Shown here: positions 54,870-64,000 of the stretch, in pieces
Position numbering within the stretch: the first letter of the stretch is position 1
How the letters are laid out: every line of letters begins with the position of its first letter
Assembly (NCBI GenBank): GCA_020744425.1
Contig: JAGMUV010000012.1
Location: 1,550,001-1,614,000 of the forward strand
Length of the DNA stretch: 64,000 nucleotides
Source: Dactylonectria macrodidyma
Taxonomy: Eukaryota > Ascomycota > Sordariomycetes > Hypocreales > Nectriaceae
Direction: 5' to 3'
Made by a program: the position numbers and the translations under genes
The notes under the pieces: model-generated
Told to the model about the DNA's origin: nothing
The model's database searches: none
The model's input: the letters and a program-made list of their open reading frames with translations, nothing else

Positions 54870-55395
54870 TTGATATTATCTAACAAAATAGAGCTGTTAA
54901 GGGGTTTATTTGAAATGGAATGTTTTGGTCGAACATCAGTGAGACTTCTAAGCGCTGATCCGCAGCGGCCCCGCTGTAGTTCGTTCTGTTGACCGTTTGG
55001 GCATGAATTCAACAGAATTGAGTACGGAGGTACACGGCTCAATGTACTGTGGGGCAAATGCCTTGACCATGTGGACCCTATTTTGCGTGTTCAGGCGTGC
55101 TTTTAGGGTTTTGCAACAGTGACCTCTATAGGCTGCCATAGGTAACCAGGAGTGGTTGAACCCCCCTGCCCGGGTCTTTGGGAGGGGGGGCCCGAAATCA
55201 CTCAAAGCCAAAGACAATACCGTAACCACCAGGCGTGTGTTTCAGGATGAACAATATTTTACGGCAATGAGCCCACCCTCGTGGATTGACGCTTGGAGTG
55301 GATGAATTAAAAAAAAATTGTGTCGTGGAAGCCCAGAACTGATTCCCAACCTGGCAGTCATTTGTCCCGTCTGATCTGTCCGATACGGCGGTCTG
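54870..55395. other. Right end of integrase element copy 2 and flank
   Basis: Bases 55105-55132 carry the element terminus TTTTGCAACAGTGACCTCTA. About 120 bp before it also resemble the end of copy 1 (GTACATTG ... TGTACCTC words). No gene follows until the F-box gene. Confidence 0.55.
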
Positions 55396-56793
55396 TTACA
55401 TAAAGGGATATTTTCCAAACCTGACAAATTTAAGCTCAATTCCCCGCGTACCGAATAGCGCCTTCAAACCAGCTTCTCTCTCCGGCGTGGTGCTCCTCCA
55501 GCTAAGGACGATCTGCACCCGCTTCAGGCTCAGCAAATGGCTTGGGGCAATCTGAGCAAGGGGTGCGATGTTCCACGGAGCATTCGTCTCGCGTATCGTG
55601 ATTTCCTGAATATTCGGAGGAAGAAACTTGATGAAAAAAGACCCGTCCAAGTCGGCCACGTTTTTGTTGATGGAAAGCCCAGCCGATGATATGGATATCT
55701 CCTCCAATGCGGTCATGCAGGCCACGCTCTGCAACAGACCATCCTGCGTCCAAGATGATGGGTCCGCCCTCTCCCAGGATAGCGATAAGTGTTTTAGCGT
55801 GTCCCTTCGTTGGCGCATGGCTCTCATCGCATACTGGGGAGACACCTCCTGACGCCACGTAAGGTCGGAGCTACCATTGCTGTAGACAAGCTTCTCCAGC
55901 TTCGGGAAACCCTTGGCGATGGCGTCGAAACTGTTGCGGCATAGCCCACTTATCCGCAGATCCAAAACTCTTAGATTGTCATGGAAAAGTTCAGGCACCA
56001 CATTGGTGACGGCTTGGCCGCCAACTCTCCTGAGGGCCGGTGCGGCCGCGAGCATCCAAGCGACACCGCTGCCGATGGTTACGCCCAAGTCCGAGTCAGC
56101 TTCGGAGACCTCTAAAGAGACGAGGCTGTTCAAAGCTACTGGCTGGAGAACGCTTGGCATATCCCAATGCTCTGTCCGAATGACGAGTTCCTCCACGTTG
56201 TGACACTGCAATATTGCTAGCGCGGCTAGGGCGCCAACCAGTTCTCGGTCGTCCACGCTGTTTGGGTCCGCCAGCGCTCCGATGGCCGATATCCGTAGAG
56301 GGTTTTGATTGTCGCCCAAGACAGTATATTGATCTAAAGCGGTGTTAAGAATTAGGGCATCCTCAGGAGTGATCTGCCAAGGCTCACGGCCAGAGCGATT
56401 TGAGTAGCAAATTCCCCAGCCATTTATGTACATGGCCTTAACATTTGCCGCAAGGTCAGGTCGTCCAACGAGGGCTCGGACAAGTCCGACAAAGCGGTTG
56501 CTCTCCGTCGATAAAATGGAGAAAACGAGAGGTTGCGCTATTCGTCGAAATAGTTTGCATGTCTTCGACAAACTGGAAAGCGAGCGCCGGTCGGCCTCAA
56601 CCTCGTCGGGAACGCCCTGATCGCTTAGCTCTTCCTCAAGTGAGCACAGGCTTCGAGCAACGCTGGAGAGTATCTCCAGTGGAAGGGTGGTCAGCGAGGG
56701 CGCGTTGGTTTCTCGTGGTCGTGAAACACTGGTCGTGGTTCTGTGTTGCGGATTTTCGACCCCAAGAGTCGTCCTTGGGCCGTCTTTGCTCAT
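55396..56793 (-). CDS. F-box/LRR-like protein
   Basis: A single uninterrupted frame of 465 aa. The N-terminal segment LTTLPLEILSSVARSLCSLE, then SLSSLSKTCKLFRRIAQPLVF (residues 34-95), is an F-box. The remainder shows irregular leucine-rich strands (VEELVIRTEHW, LRVLDLRISGLC, LEKLVYSNGSSDL, LKHLSLSWERAD, LEEISISSAGL, IQEITIRETNAP). F-box proteins hand substrates to SCF ubiquitin ligases; the target here is unknown. No intron is needed and it shows no damage, unlike its neighbours. Confidence 0.85.
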   Translation of the reverse strand: MSKDGPRTTLGVENPQHRTTTSVSRPRETNAPSLTTLPLEILSSVARSLCSLEEELSDQGVPDEVEADRRSLSSLSKTCKLFRRIAQPLVFSILSTESNRFVGLVRALVGRPDLAANVKAMYINGWGICYSNRSGREPWQITPEDALILNTALDQYTVLGDNQNPLRISAIGALADPNSVDDRELVGALAALAILQCHNVEELVIRTEHWDMPSVLQPVALNSLVSLEVSEADSDLGVTIGSGVAWMLAAAPALRRVGGQAVTNVVPELFHDNLRVLDLRISGLCRNSFDAIAKGFPKLEKLVYSNGSSDLTWRQEVSPQYAMRAMRQRRDTLKHLSLSWERADPSSWTQDGLLQSVACMTALEEISISSAGLSINKNVADLDGSFFIKFLPPNIQEITIRETNAPWNIAPLAQIAPSHLLSLKRVQIVLSWRSTTPEREAGLKALFGTRGIELKFVRFGKYPFM

Positions 56794-56852
56794 CGTATTC
56801 CCAACGACTGTGAGATTGCGTGAAAACGTGATTAGCGCAAAAAATTATTAGA

Positions 56853-57040
56853 TAGTAGTAGTAGTAGTAGATTTATTACGCCCGGGAGAACGGATCTCAT
56901 AGGGCCATGGAATACGCTATGCTATTTACATTTCTGCCACCTTCAATCCTGACCACAAGTAAAGCCCCACTTTCTCTCCCTGGATCGCTTTCGCTTGGCC
57001 TCGCTTGACTCTCTCTGACAGGCCTGCTTGAAGGCCAGTG
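56853..57040 (-). mobile_element. LINE 3'-end fragment, minus
   Basis: On the minus strand it ends CTCCCGGGCGTAATAAAT followed by (CTA)5-6 (56857-56872). Upstream it matches the LINE at 16894 (GGCCTTCAAGCAGGCCTGTC). It is a heavily 5'-truncated copy. Confidence 0.75.
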
Positions 57041-57093
57041 CCCTTTCGGTTCAAGCCGCCGGGCGTAATAAATTGTGCCTGCCTGCCTGTAGT
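57030..57093 (+). mobile_element. LINE 3'-end fragment, plus
   Basis: It ends GCCGCCGGGCGTAATAAAT followed by a GTGCCTGCCTGCCTG tail. It lies back to back with the minus fragment, so two insertions are fused at their 5' sides. Confidence 0.65.
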
Positions 57094-57314
57094 GGATTAT
57101 TACGTAATCTGAGCGCCGACAAGTGGATGTAGTAGAGATGGGCCACTACCAGCTCAAAGAAAAGTGATGCGGCGCGAAAATGAGTCCCTGTCCACTGAGC
57201 CTTGCAAACTTCCCCCAGCATCAGTCTCACGAGACTTCATCGTTGACGGCCAATTTAAACACCCGCAACATCCATCACAGGTCGTTAAACTGCGATCTGT
57301 CCACCCGTATACGG

Positions 57315-58322
57315 TCAAGGCGTAGGATCGCGCGGTGTATTGGGGTTAGTCGTGCTAACCCGTTCCTCAGTGTCTGATGAACCCTTTGCCTGGTCACGTG
57401 AGCGCTTTTGCTCACGCAGCTTCTGATTAAGTCCGGCCAAGGTTGGTCGTTGAGAAGAAGGCGTAGACCGTGTCCCCCATCCGAGAACGTCATCTGGCCC
57501 CCACTGGAATGACCCCGAAGAATCAGGCTCGTCTACGGAGTCTTTGGGCCCTGGGCGCAGTTCGAGTCGGGGCCGCTGTGAGGCACGGTCGCCTTGGTGA
57601 GACGGGTTGGCAAAGTGGGATCGTTTGATGGGTTGTGGTCTGGGTTGATCGTCGCCTTGCAAGGCCCTTTCCCGTGCTTTTCTCTGAAACTCAATGAAGT
57701 TTTCTTCGTTGAGGCCAAGCACCATCTCAATGAGCTCGAGGGTCAGTTCAGGATGCTTGATGATGATGTCGCCGTCTTCATCATCGCTCGATTGGGACTC
57801 GGTGTCAGAAGGATGGGTATGCGGGATGTCGTAGAAGGAGGCGAGATACACGAGCATTCGCTTTTGTCGTTCGGTTGTGGGGTCTCGAAGACCGTAGAAC
57901 TCTTTGGCGTGCTTGGGAAAGAGGTTGGGATCAGGGTTGACAATGCCTTTGGCAGGATTCCAGGTGGGGAGTCGGTAGATGGGAAGAATGGGGTTGCGGA
58001 GTCTGGCATTGAGAGAAGAGAAGGTGTTGCGATGGGTCTCTATTCTCAGCTCTTCAAACTGGTCCTTTATGCGTTGATTCTGAGTCCTAATCTCAGCAAA
58101 CTCATCCTTCATCCAATCAAAGCGGGCGTTGACGTTGTCGAAACGCGCATCGATCATATTGAATCGCCGATCCGTCTCGGTTTTAAAAGCATTGAAATCG
58201 GCCTTTAGCTCCACTCTCACTTGGTCGATGGCGCGATGAACCGACTGAAATTCTGCGTCGGTCGCCTTCTTCCGGGAATCCTGATCCTGGGCATACTCAT
58301 CGTGCGTGACGTAATGCGGCAT
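57315..58322 (-). CDS. Coiled-coil protein of unknown function
   Basis: An uninterrupted 335-aa frame. Residues 20-105 are a strong amphipathic helix with phased hydrophobics (DFNAFKTETDRRF, ARFDNVNARFDWMKDEFAEI). A compact central part (LPIYRLPTWNPAKGIVNPDP, LFPKHAKEFYGL) follows. The C-terminal 140 residues are acidic then Pro/Ser/Arg-rich and likely disordered. Similar proteins are common as hypothetical genes in ascomycetes; I know of no assigned function. The long plus-strand frame over the same DNA is a shadow. Confidence 0.75.
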   Translation of the reverse strand: MPHYVTHDEYAQDQDSRKKATDAEFQSVHRAIDQVRVELKADFNAFKTETDRRFNMIDARFDNVNARFDWMKDEFAEIRTQNQRIKDQFEELRIETHRNTFSSLNARLRNPILPIYRLPTWNPAKGIVNPDPNLFPKHAKEFYGLRDPTTERQKRMLVYLASFYDIPHTHPSDTESQSSDDEDGDIIIKHPELTLELIEMVLGLNEENFIEFQRKARERALQGDDQPRPQPIKRSHFANPSHQGDRASQRPRLELRPGPKDSVDEPDSSGSFQWGPDDVLGWGTRSTPSSQRPTLAGLNQKLREQKRSRDQAKGSSDTEERVSTTNPNTPRDPTP

Positions 58323-58857
58323 GATGAAGGTTGAATGTCAGGTTGCTCGAATGAGAGAAGGAGAAGGAGTGGTGATCGTGTGAGAGATGACGCGGGGTAT
58401 GCCACGCGACCAGCACGCCGCTCCACGTGACAGGTCTAACTTCAATTCGGCCAAACTTCGGATAACTGAACCACAACCACGCTTGACCTACTACTACTTA
58501 TCAGCCACAACACTGATCTGCCACTGTATCCGTATCGTTCCAGAAACGACTTTCAGAGGTTCTCGCATCATGGATGTGCAGCGAAATCGGCATCCTGCCA
58601 TTTTTGCTAAAGCAAAGAAACGCGACGAAATTTCTAAACCAGGGGTCAAATGACCAGGTTGTGGTTGGTTAAGAAGTGGAAATGCGCCGCATTTCCACCC
58701 TGCATTCTTGAGTAGAAAAGTGGCTGGTGGAAATGTGGCTAAAGCTTGGTTTTAATTGGCTGAGTGCAAATGAACACTACTAGGGTGCCAGAAAATGAAC
58801 TCTACCCCCGGGAAAGTGGGGCTTGAAAATGAACTCTAGTAGAGTTCTGAGGTTATA
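58323..58857. other. Intergenic stretch before the pogo element
   Basis: No gene is recognised. The words GAAAATGAACTCTA occur twice (58789-58802 and 58826-58839). TA at 58856-58857 is the left target duplication of the pogo element. Confidence 0.45.
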
Positions 58858-61087
58858 CCATGCAGTACCCACCTACCGGTAATACCCACCTACCGGTAAT
58901 ACCCACCTACCGGTAATACCCACCTACCGGTAAGCAAAAATAAAATTTCCTCATACAAAATGCCCAACTTCACTTACACAGTGCTAGGCCAAAATTGGAG
59001 TTATTTACATGAAACAAGCTGTGTCTTATTGAGAGTTTCATGTTGTTTCATATTGTGATATTACTCTTTACATTACAGAAGCGGTTTGGTCGCACGGGCC
59101 TAATGTATAATTTCTAAAAACGCCTCGTTCAAGAATCGACTTCCACCAAGTTTCATCGAATTTTTATCTGCACTAACCTTCCATAATCACTTCAAAAATG
59201 CCCCGAATGTCTTATACAGAGAATAGCGTTGTCGAAGCCTTACTGGATGTCACAGATAACGGCCTCTCCCAGAACCAAGCCGCCGAGAAGCATGACATCC
59301 CCCAGACGACTCTCTCAGACCGATTAAGAGGCCTACCGTCAAAGTCCGAGGTCACCCAGCCTGCCCAGCTATTATCCAAGTCTCAGGAGTCCAGATTAGT
59401 CACCTGGATACTGAGACAAGAGGCCTTGGGCTATGCTCCATCCCACAGTCATGTTCGCTCCACCGTCGCGGCCCTCTTGAGACAACAAGGCCGGGAAAGG
59501 CCTATCGGTGTACACTGGGTAGCCAGGTTCATGAAACGACATTCGACCATAAAGACGAAGATAGGGAAACGTCAGGAGGCATCGAGATTCAATTCTTTTA
59601 CTCCAATGGCCGTCAATTGGTACTTTGATATCCGGGAAAGCGAGTATGGCTGGATCAAGCCTGAGAACACAGTTAATGTTGATGAGGGCGGTATCATGGC
59701 TGGATTTGGTGAGTATTTATCGTTTTTATCATAAAATTCACTAATACATTCCGAATATAGGCTTGGATTCCTTGGTTATCGGCAGTAGCGATCCCAAGAG
59801 GAAGGCCTTCCTCAAAGGCTCTCAGTCCCGCGCTTGGACTAGCTTTATCGAAGCCGTGACAGCAGATGGCCGTCTTCTGAAACCAGGAATTATTTTTAAA
59901 GGCAAGGTACTTCAGCAGCAGTGGTTTATTGACGAGTTCAAGAAGATAGCCGACTGGTATTATATCACTTCTGAAAACGGCTGGACAGATAACCACATTG
60001 CAGTTGAGTGGCTCAAAGAGGTCTATCTACCTCAAACCCAGCCGGCAGATGATTCTGATGCCAGACTTATTATCTTAGATGGCCATGGAAGTCATGTATC
60101 TGCGAGTATCTACCTAGTCTGAATCATAAATGCCGCTGACCTAAAACTCAGGATGAGTGGATGGCTACCTGCTTCTTGAACAACGTATATTGCTGTTACC
60201 TGCCGGCTCATTGCTCTCACGGCCTACAACCGCTGGATAATGGCGTTTTTAATGCCTCCAAAGCTGCATATCGCAAAGAACTCCAAAAATTGGCAAGCCT
60301 GACCGATTCTGCGCCGGTGGATAAGGTCAACTTCATTAAGGCTTATGCCAAAGCCAGGGAAGTGGGTATGACTAAGAAAAACATACTCTCAGGCTGGAGA
60401 GTGACTGGGAATTGGCCAATTTCACGACGGAAAGCCCTCATACATCCAGAGATTCAGCCAGACAAGAAGGAAACTACGCCTGCATCAGAGGGCCTCAGTG
60501 ACGGACAACGCGACTCTGATAATACGCCAAAGACCAGCCGTCATATCAGAGATCTGGGAAAGAACAAGAGCCCTTCAACCAGAAGACGGTATTCTGTAAT
60601 ATCAAAAGGGTTTGAAGCCCAGGAGTCAAAGATAGCCTCGCTGAGCGCAAGAGTCACCAGTCTGGAGGAGGAAGTCGGCCGGTTGAGTAGAGGCAAGAAG
60701 AGGAAGGCGATACCCAATCCCAACAAGAAGTTCATGACATTAGCTGAGGCTCTAGTGGCTGGTGAAACTACTTCCGAGCCAAACCAGGCAATTGAAGAGA
60801 CAGGGGCTGTTGAGGATGTGATTGAGGTGGGAGGGATGCAAGAGGATGGAAGTTCAAATTCGGAGGCGGAAGAGTTACCCGTCATACGCACCCGCAGCGG
60901 CCGCGAAGTAAAAAGACCGAGAAAATATTAAAATTCATTCAGTTCTAACCCGAATTCTGGAAATAAATTTATTTGTACAGTTTTTGTTAAGTTTTTCCCA
61001 TGAGGCTGAAAATGTGAATTTTGTATGGGGAATTCTTTTTTTTGCTTACCGGTAGGTGGGTATTACCGGTAGGTGGGTACTGCATGG
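58858..61087 (+). mobile_element. Complete pogo/Fot1 element, 2230 bp
   Basis: TA flanks both ends (58856-58857, 61088-61089). The termini are inverted repeats CCATGCAGTACCCACCTACC. The left end holds four tandem copies of TACCCACCTACCGGTAA, the right end two. Subterminal DNA is also shared in inverted form (CATTTTGTATG/CATACAAAATG). With an unbroken transposase gene it may be autonomous. Confidence 0.92.
59198..60931 (+). CDS. pogo/Fot1 transposase, intact
   Basis: Exons 59198-59708, 59761-60095 and 60152-60931 (introns of 52 and 56 nt, GTGAGT to ATATAG and GTATCT to ACTCAG) give 541 aa. The N-terminal helix-turn-helix is MPRMSYTENSVVEALLDVTD, then LSQNQAAEKHDIPQTTLSDR (residues 1-50). A CENP-B-type second domain follows (LGYAPSHSHVRSTVAALL, VHWVARFMKRH). 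The catalytic aspartates sit in VNVDEGGIM (about 163), LILDGHGSHDEWM (about 280) and LQPLDNGVF (about 315). A coiled coil near residues 440-470 and a basic C-terminus follow. Transposases of this family cut and paste at TA sites. All splice junctions keep frame and no stop is present. Confidence 0.93.
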
Positions 61088-61109
61088 TAGCATCTGTAGG
61101 GTCCAGAGG

Positions 61110-61843
61110 AGGAAAAGGCTAGCCTGGCGCTACCAATCCCTAGCTGTGCGGAAAAGACGGCCTCAGCCAGGTTCCCGCTGATCCCTCTAGCCCTAGGTCC
61201 TTAAGACCTAGTAAGCTAGGAAGGATCCGATTGATCAACTGGTCTCTAGCTGACTGACCTACGCCGACTACCCGTCAACCTCTCGGCAAGGTCTCTGCTT
61301 TGTCTCTCTAGCTGTCAGTCTCTCGAGACCTCACAGCTGGGGAGGAATCCAATCCCTACTGGACCCTCTTCCTAGCCAAGGTCTCTAAGACCTAGCAGTG
61401 GGGGAGGATCCGGTTAGTCATCCGATCCCTGACCCTCTAACCTTCGCCGACTATTCATCAACCTCTCGGCAAGGTCTCGGCTTAGTCTCCCTAGCTATCA
61501 GTCTTTCTAGACCTCACAGCTAGGGGAGGAACCCAATCCCTGACCCTCTGACCTTCGCTGACTATTCGTCAACCTCTCGGCGAGGTCTCTGCCGGTCTCT
61601 CTAGCCCTAGGTCTCTGAGACCTAATAGCTAGGAAGGATCCGGCTGATTAATTGGTCTTTGGCTGACTGACCGTCGCTGACTATTCGTCATCCTTTCGGC
61701 GAGGTCTCTGCCCGGACTCCCTAGCTGTCAGTCCCTCTAGACCTCACAGCTGGGGAGGAACCCAATCTCCCTGCTGGCCTTCCTAGCCTTAGGTTCCTGA
61801 GACCTTCGAGCTAGGGAGGAATCCAATCTCTGCTGGATCCCTC
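61110..61843. repeat. Complex tandem array with internal palindromes
   Basis: The words CCTCTCGGCRAGGTCTC (near 61278, 61461, 61573 and, as CCTTTCGGCGAGGTCTC, 61691), AGACCTCACAGCTRGGGAGG and GACTATTCRTCAACC recur at 110-180 bp spacing. Each block contains hairpin-forming stretches such as CTAGCCCTAGGTC...GACCTA...GCTAGG and CTAGCTGTCAGTC...GACCTCACAGCTGG. No open frame is seen. It ends directly at the Copia LTR. Confidence 0.8.
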
Positions 61844-61985
61844 TGTTGAGATCCATTGTTTAACGGATCAATGGCTATTCCGATCCATTGGTGGCGAGGA
61901 TGTGGATGTCTTCTTGTCAATAGTTTCCGGTGGTTAACACCAGTCTTTCTTCTTCTTCAATCAACACAATATGCTCATTTCAACA
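61844..61985 (+). repeat. Copia 5' LTR, 142 bp
   Basis: It starts TGTTGAGATCC and ends CATTTCAACA, so the ends are inverted (TGTTGA/TCAACA). It is followed at once by a primer site. No second LTR is in the window. The end matches that of the minus-strand remnant at 17616. Confidence 0.75.
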
Positions 61986-61999
61986 GGTTATGAGCCCGG
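61986..61999 (+). other. Copia primer binding site
   Basis: GGTTATGAGCCCGG directly follows the LTR and is complementary to the anticodon stem-loop of initiator tRNA-Met, not to a tRNA 3' end. Priming by a half-tRNA, as in Drosophila copia, would fit. Confidence 0.7.
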
Positions 62000-62743
62000 A
62001 AAGCCACCATACAGCTGAGTATCCTCCTAATCATGATTCCCAATATAACTCGAGGTCTAATCGCCTCCTTCCACTGCGACAAAGATACTCATCATACCTT
62101 ACCCGAATTTTAGCTGAATACTGCTAGCCGCCCTATTTAGGACTCAACCGGTTGTTTTTGCACGCTTCTCGACCTCACGATGGCCTCACGCGACTATAAT
62201 CTGAGAGCTCGACCCCTCTAGAAGCCGACCTTCCTTTGTTTCCTCCACAAGCAACTTTTACTTATCGTGTCGCTGACCTTGACGGATGTTCTGTCGCTGA
62301 ATTCTGCTACTGAATTCTCGTTGAATATGTGGCAAAAAGGAAGCTATTGGAAGCTGCTGGAAAGGAAGGAATTTGCCACAGGAATATCGCCACCTATCGC
62401 CACAGGCTGATAAAGCAGCTATTCCAGCTGATTCCACAGGACCACATTGCATAGAAAAGGACCTCGGAGGCCTTGTACCTTCGGGTAGTTCCTTCTAGGT
62501 TTTGAGTCCTGGGCAACCCACTTTGACACCGACGACTCGTTTTCAGATAACCAGGAGAAACCCACGTTACGTCCAGTGGGAGCTCCGACTCATCCGTTAC
62601 CGATACCATCGACAACAATGAGGATTCCAGCCTCGCGCTCGCAAGAGACATCGCTAGGCTGAAGAGGGAAGATTCACCTGAACCTGCCCTACACTCGTCT
62701 CACGCATTCTCTCGTCCAGCCATCAAGGAATCCATCCTCAAGC
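62000..62743. other. Copia leader
   Basis: This is the long leader between primer site and gag. A block at 62373-62440 (GCCACCTATCGCCAC, CAGCTGATTCCAC) weakly resembles the interior of the solo LTRs at 48.4-49.0 kb. Just before gag, 62568-62740 is open in a different frame with an acidic Ser-rich reading (SSVTDTIDNNEDSSLALARD); whether it is translated is unclear. Confidence 0.4.
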
Positions 62744-64000
62744 ATGTCGACCTCGAAGGAATCGACAGGAACACTTGGCAACCTAGCCAACATCCCGAAG
62801 CTAGAATCAACAGCGGGATGGATCAACTGGAGCCGAGAAATGAAGGACCATCTCACGATGTCGGGATATGGAGACTTGTTCAAACGAAACAAGGACAAAC
62901 CCACCAGCACCAGCGCCGCGACCATCGAAAAGATCGACAACTGGCTCTCCAAACAGGAACGCGCGTGCGGAGCAGTCCTCAATCGACTTGGATACAACGC
63001 CAGGGAGCAGGTAAAGGGCAAGGAGACCGTCACGGAGATGTTCGGGGAACTTCAAACCAAAGGGGAGTGCGGTTTTCCAAGATCTCGACCGACGATACAA
63101 CAGCCTTGCCTTAGACCAATGCTCGGGAGTCATGAACTTTGCGGAAAGACTGCGAGAAGCCCAATCTGAACTCTTGCAACTAGACGAGACATGCGAAATC
63201 GGCACTCCTCAATTCATCAATAAGTTCCTAACCGGACTTGGCCCCGAATACGAAGTGTTCCTCACTGCTTTCTACCAAAACCACAACTTGCTACCCGAAC
63301 GAGGCTCCAACGGAGAAGTAACCAAACCTGCCGTCACATTCGAAATCGCCCTTGCCGCCGCAGAGCAAGAGGAGATGAACATTCAACAACGAGAAAAGGC
63401 CAAGACACAAACAGCTCTGCTGGCTGGAATGCGTGGTCCTGGCAAAGACCGAGTGGCTCAGACGTGCGGCCACTGCAATAGACCAGGTCATACCAAGGCC
63501 GGATGTTTCGGCCTACACCCCGACCTTCTTGAGGAGTTCAGAAGAAAACGAGCACTTCGGAGTGGACGACAAGAATCTAAGCTTGAGAAGAGAAAGAAGA
63601 ACACCTCGCCACTGCAACTGGACGAGGATCACACCGCCGCCGTCGCCTTCTTAAACACGGCCCTTCTATCCTTTCAACCCCAGTTTGGCCTGGCTGCATC
63701 AGAGCCGTCCGGGCTGCTCGAGCGAATTCACGTATTGGACAGCGGCGCCTCTTCCCACACGTTCTGCCGTCGACAGAACTTTACGTCACTCGAGAACTTT
63801 ACCGGCTCTGCCATCAACGGCATAGCTGGCTCGGCCATTATGCCCGAGGGGCAAGGCACATACACCCTCAGAACCATACGGAACAATGCCAAAGGAACGA
63901 CGATCCTTCATAAGGCACTTTACGTCCCAGACGCTCACTGCAACCTTGTCTCGGTCTCGGCCCTCGAGGAAGATGGAGCAACTATTTTATTTCGAAAAGG
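62744..64000 (+). CDS. Copia Gag-protease, frameshifted, runs off the window
   Basis: Gag begins MSTSKESTGTLGNLANIPKL and has the UBN2/DUF4219-type N-terminus (STAGWINWSREM). After a GGGG run at 63062-63065 the reading moves to another frame (VFQDLDRRYNSLAL onward), either from a one-base insertion or a recoding site. That frame is open to the window end. It carries the retroviral-type zinc knuckle CGHCNRPGHTKAGC near 63460, the aspartic protease motif LDSGASSH near 63737, and the start of the gag-pre-integrase domain (HKALYVPDAHCNLVSVSALE). Integrase, RT and RNase H would follow outside. The element is probably a recent copy with one lesion. Confidence 0.85.

Noticed and set aside
57594..58208. 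204-aa plus-strand frame over the coiled-coil gene
   Set aside because: It is the shadow of the minus-strand gene, which has a clear heptad pattern and normal composition.

Overview
The window looks like a transposon-dense accessory region of a filamentous ascomycete (Pezizomycotina). The grounds are a HET-domain gene, a Zn2Cys6 regulator, short 45-110 nt GT-AG introns, Tad-like LINE remnants, Fot1/pogo, hAT, Helitron and Copia elements, and tryptophan-to-stop changes of the kind repeat-induced point mutation (RIP) makes. No rRNA, tRNA or CRISPR was seen. Species was not determined.

Layout: 0-13 kb holds two related Helitron RepHel genes (the first cut by the window edge, the second apparently intact) with a two-exon unknown gene between them on the minus strand. 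13.5-21.5 kb is a graveyard: a piggyBac remnant, a 5'-truncated LINE, the start of a minus-strand Copia element, a fold-back derivative of a pogo element and a decayed pogo copy. 22.3-24.6 kb is a two-exon HET-domain gene. 25.2-29.0 kb holds a 422-bp hAT MITE with a perfect 8-bp target duplication and a full hAT element with an open 906-codon transposase. 29-30.8 kb has two uncharacterised genes, one of them a three-exon Cys-rich protein. 31.3-35.2 kb is a small island of ordinary genes: a Zn2Cys6 regulator divergent from an alpha/beta hydrolase, with a perfect palindrome in the shared promoter.

36.1-47.4 kb is a stack: the front half of one hAT gene, a second hAT element that abuts it, and a third, more diverged RepHel gene that starts inside the end of that second hAT. 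48.4-49.0 kb has two solo LTRs in inverted orientation; their 5-bp flanks only pair up if the 282 bp between them has been inverted. 49.2-55.1 kb contains one coding copy and two broken copies of a DDE-integrase DNA transposon, two of them with a divergent Cys-rich second gene and shared TGTTGCAAAACCC termini. This is the best candidate for an under-described system. 55.4-58.3 kb has an F-box gene and a coiled-coil gene. 58.9-61.1 kb is an apparently complete pogo element. 61.1-61.8 kb is a complex tandem array, and the window ends inside a Copia element with a 142-bp LTR and a primer site matching the anticodon arm of initiator tRNA-Met.

Most genes here serve their own element. The host genes (HET, regulator and hydrolase, F-box, coiled-coil) form three small islands between element clusters. 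Splice joins were worked out by eye from frame, consensus and paralogue comparison; family names are from recognition of motifs, not from a database search.
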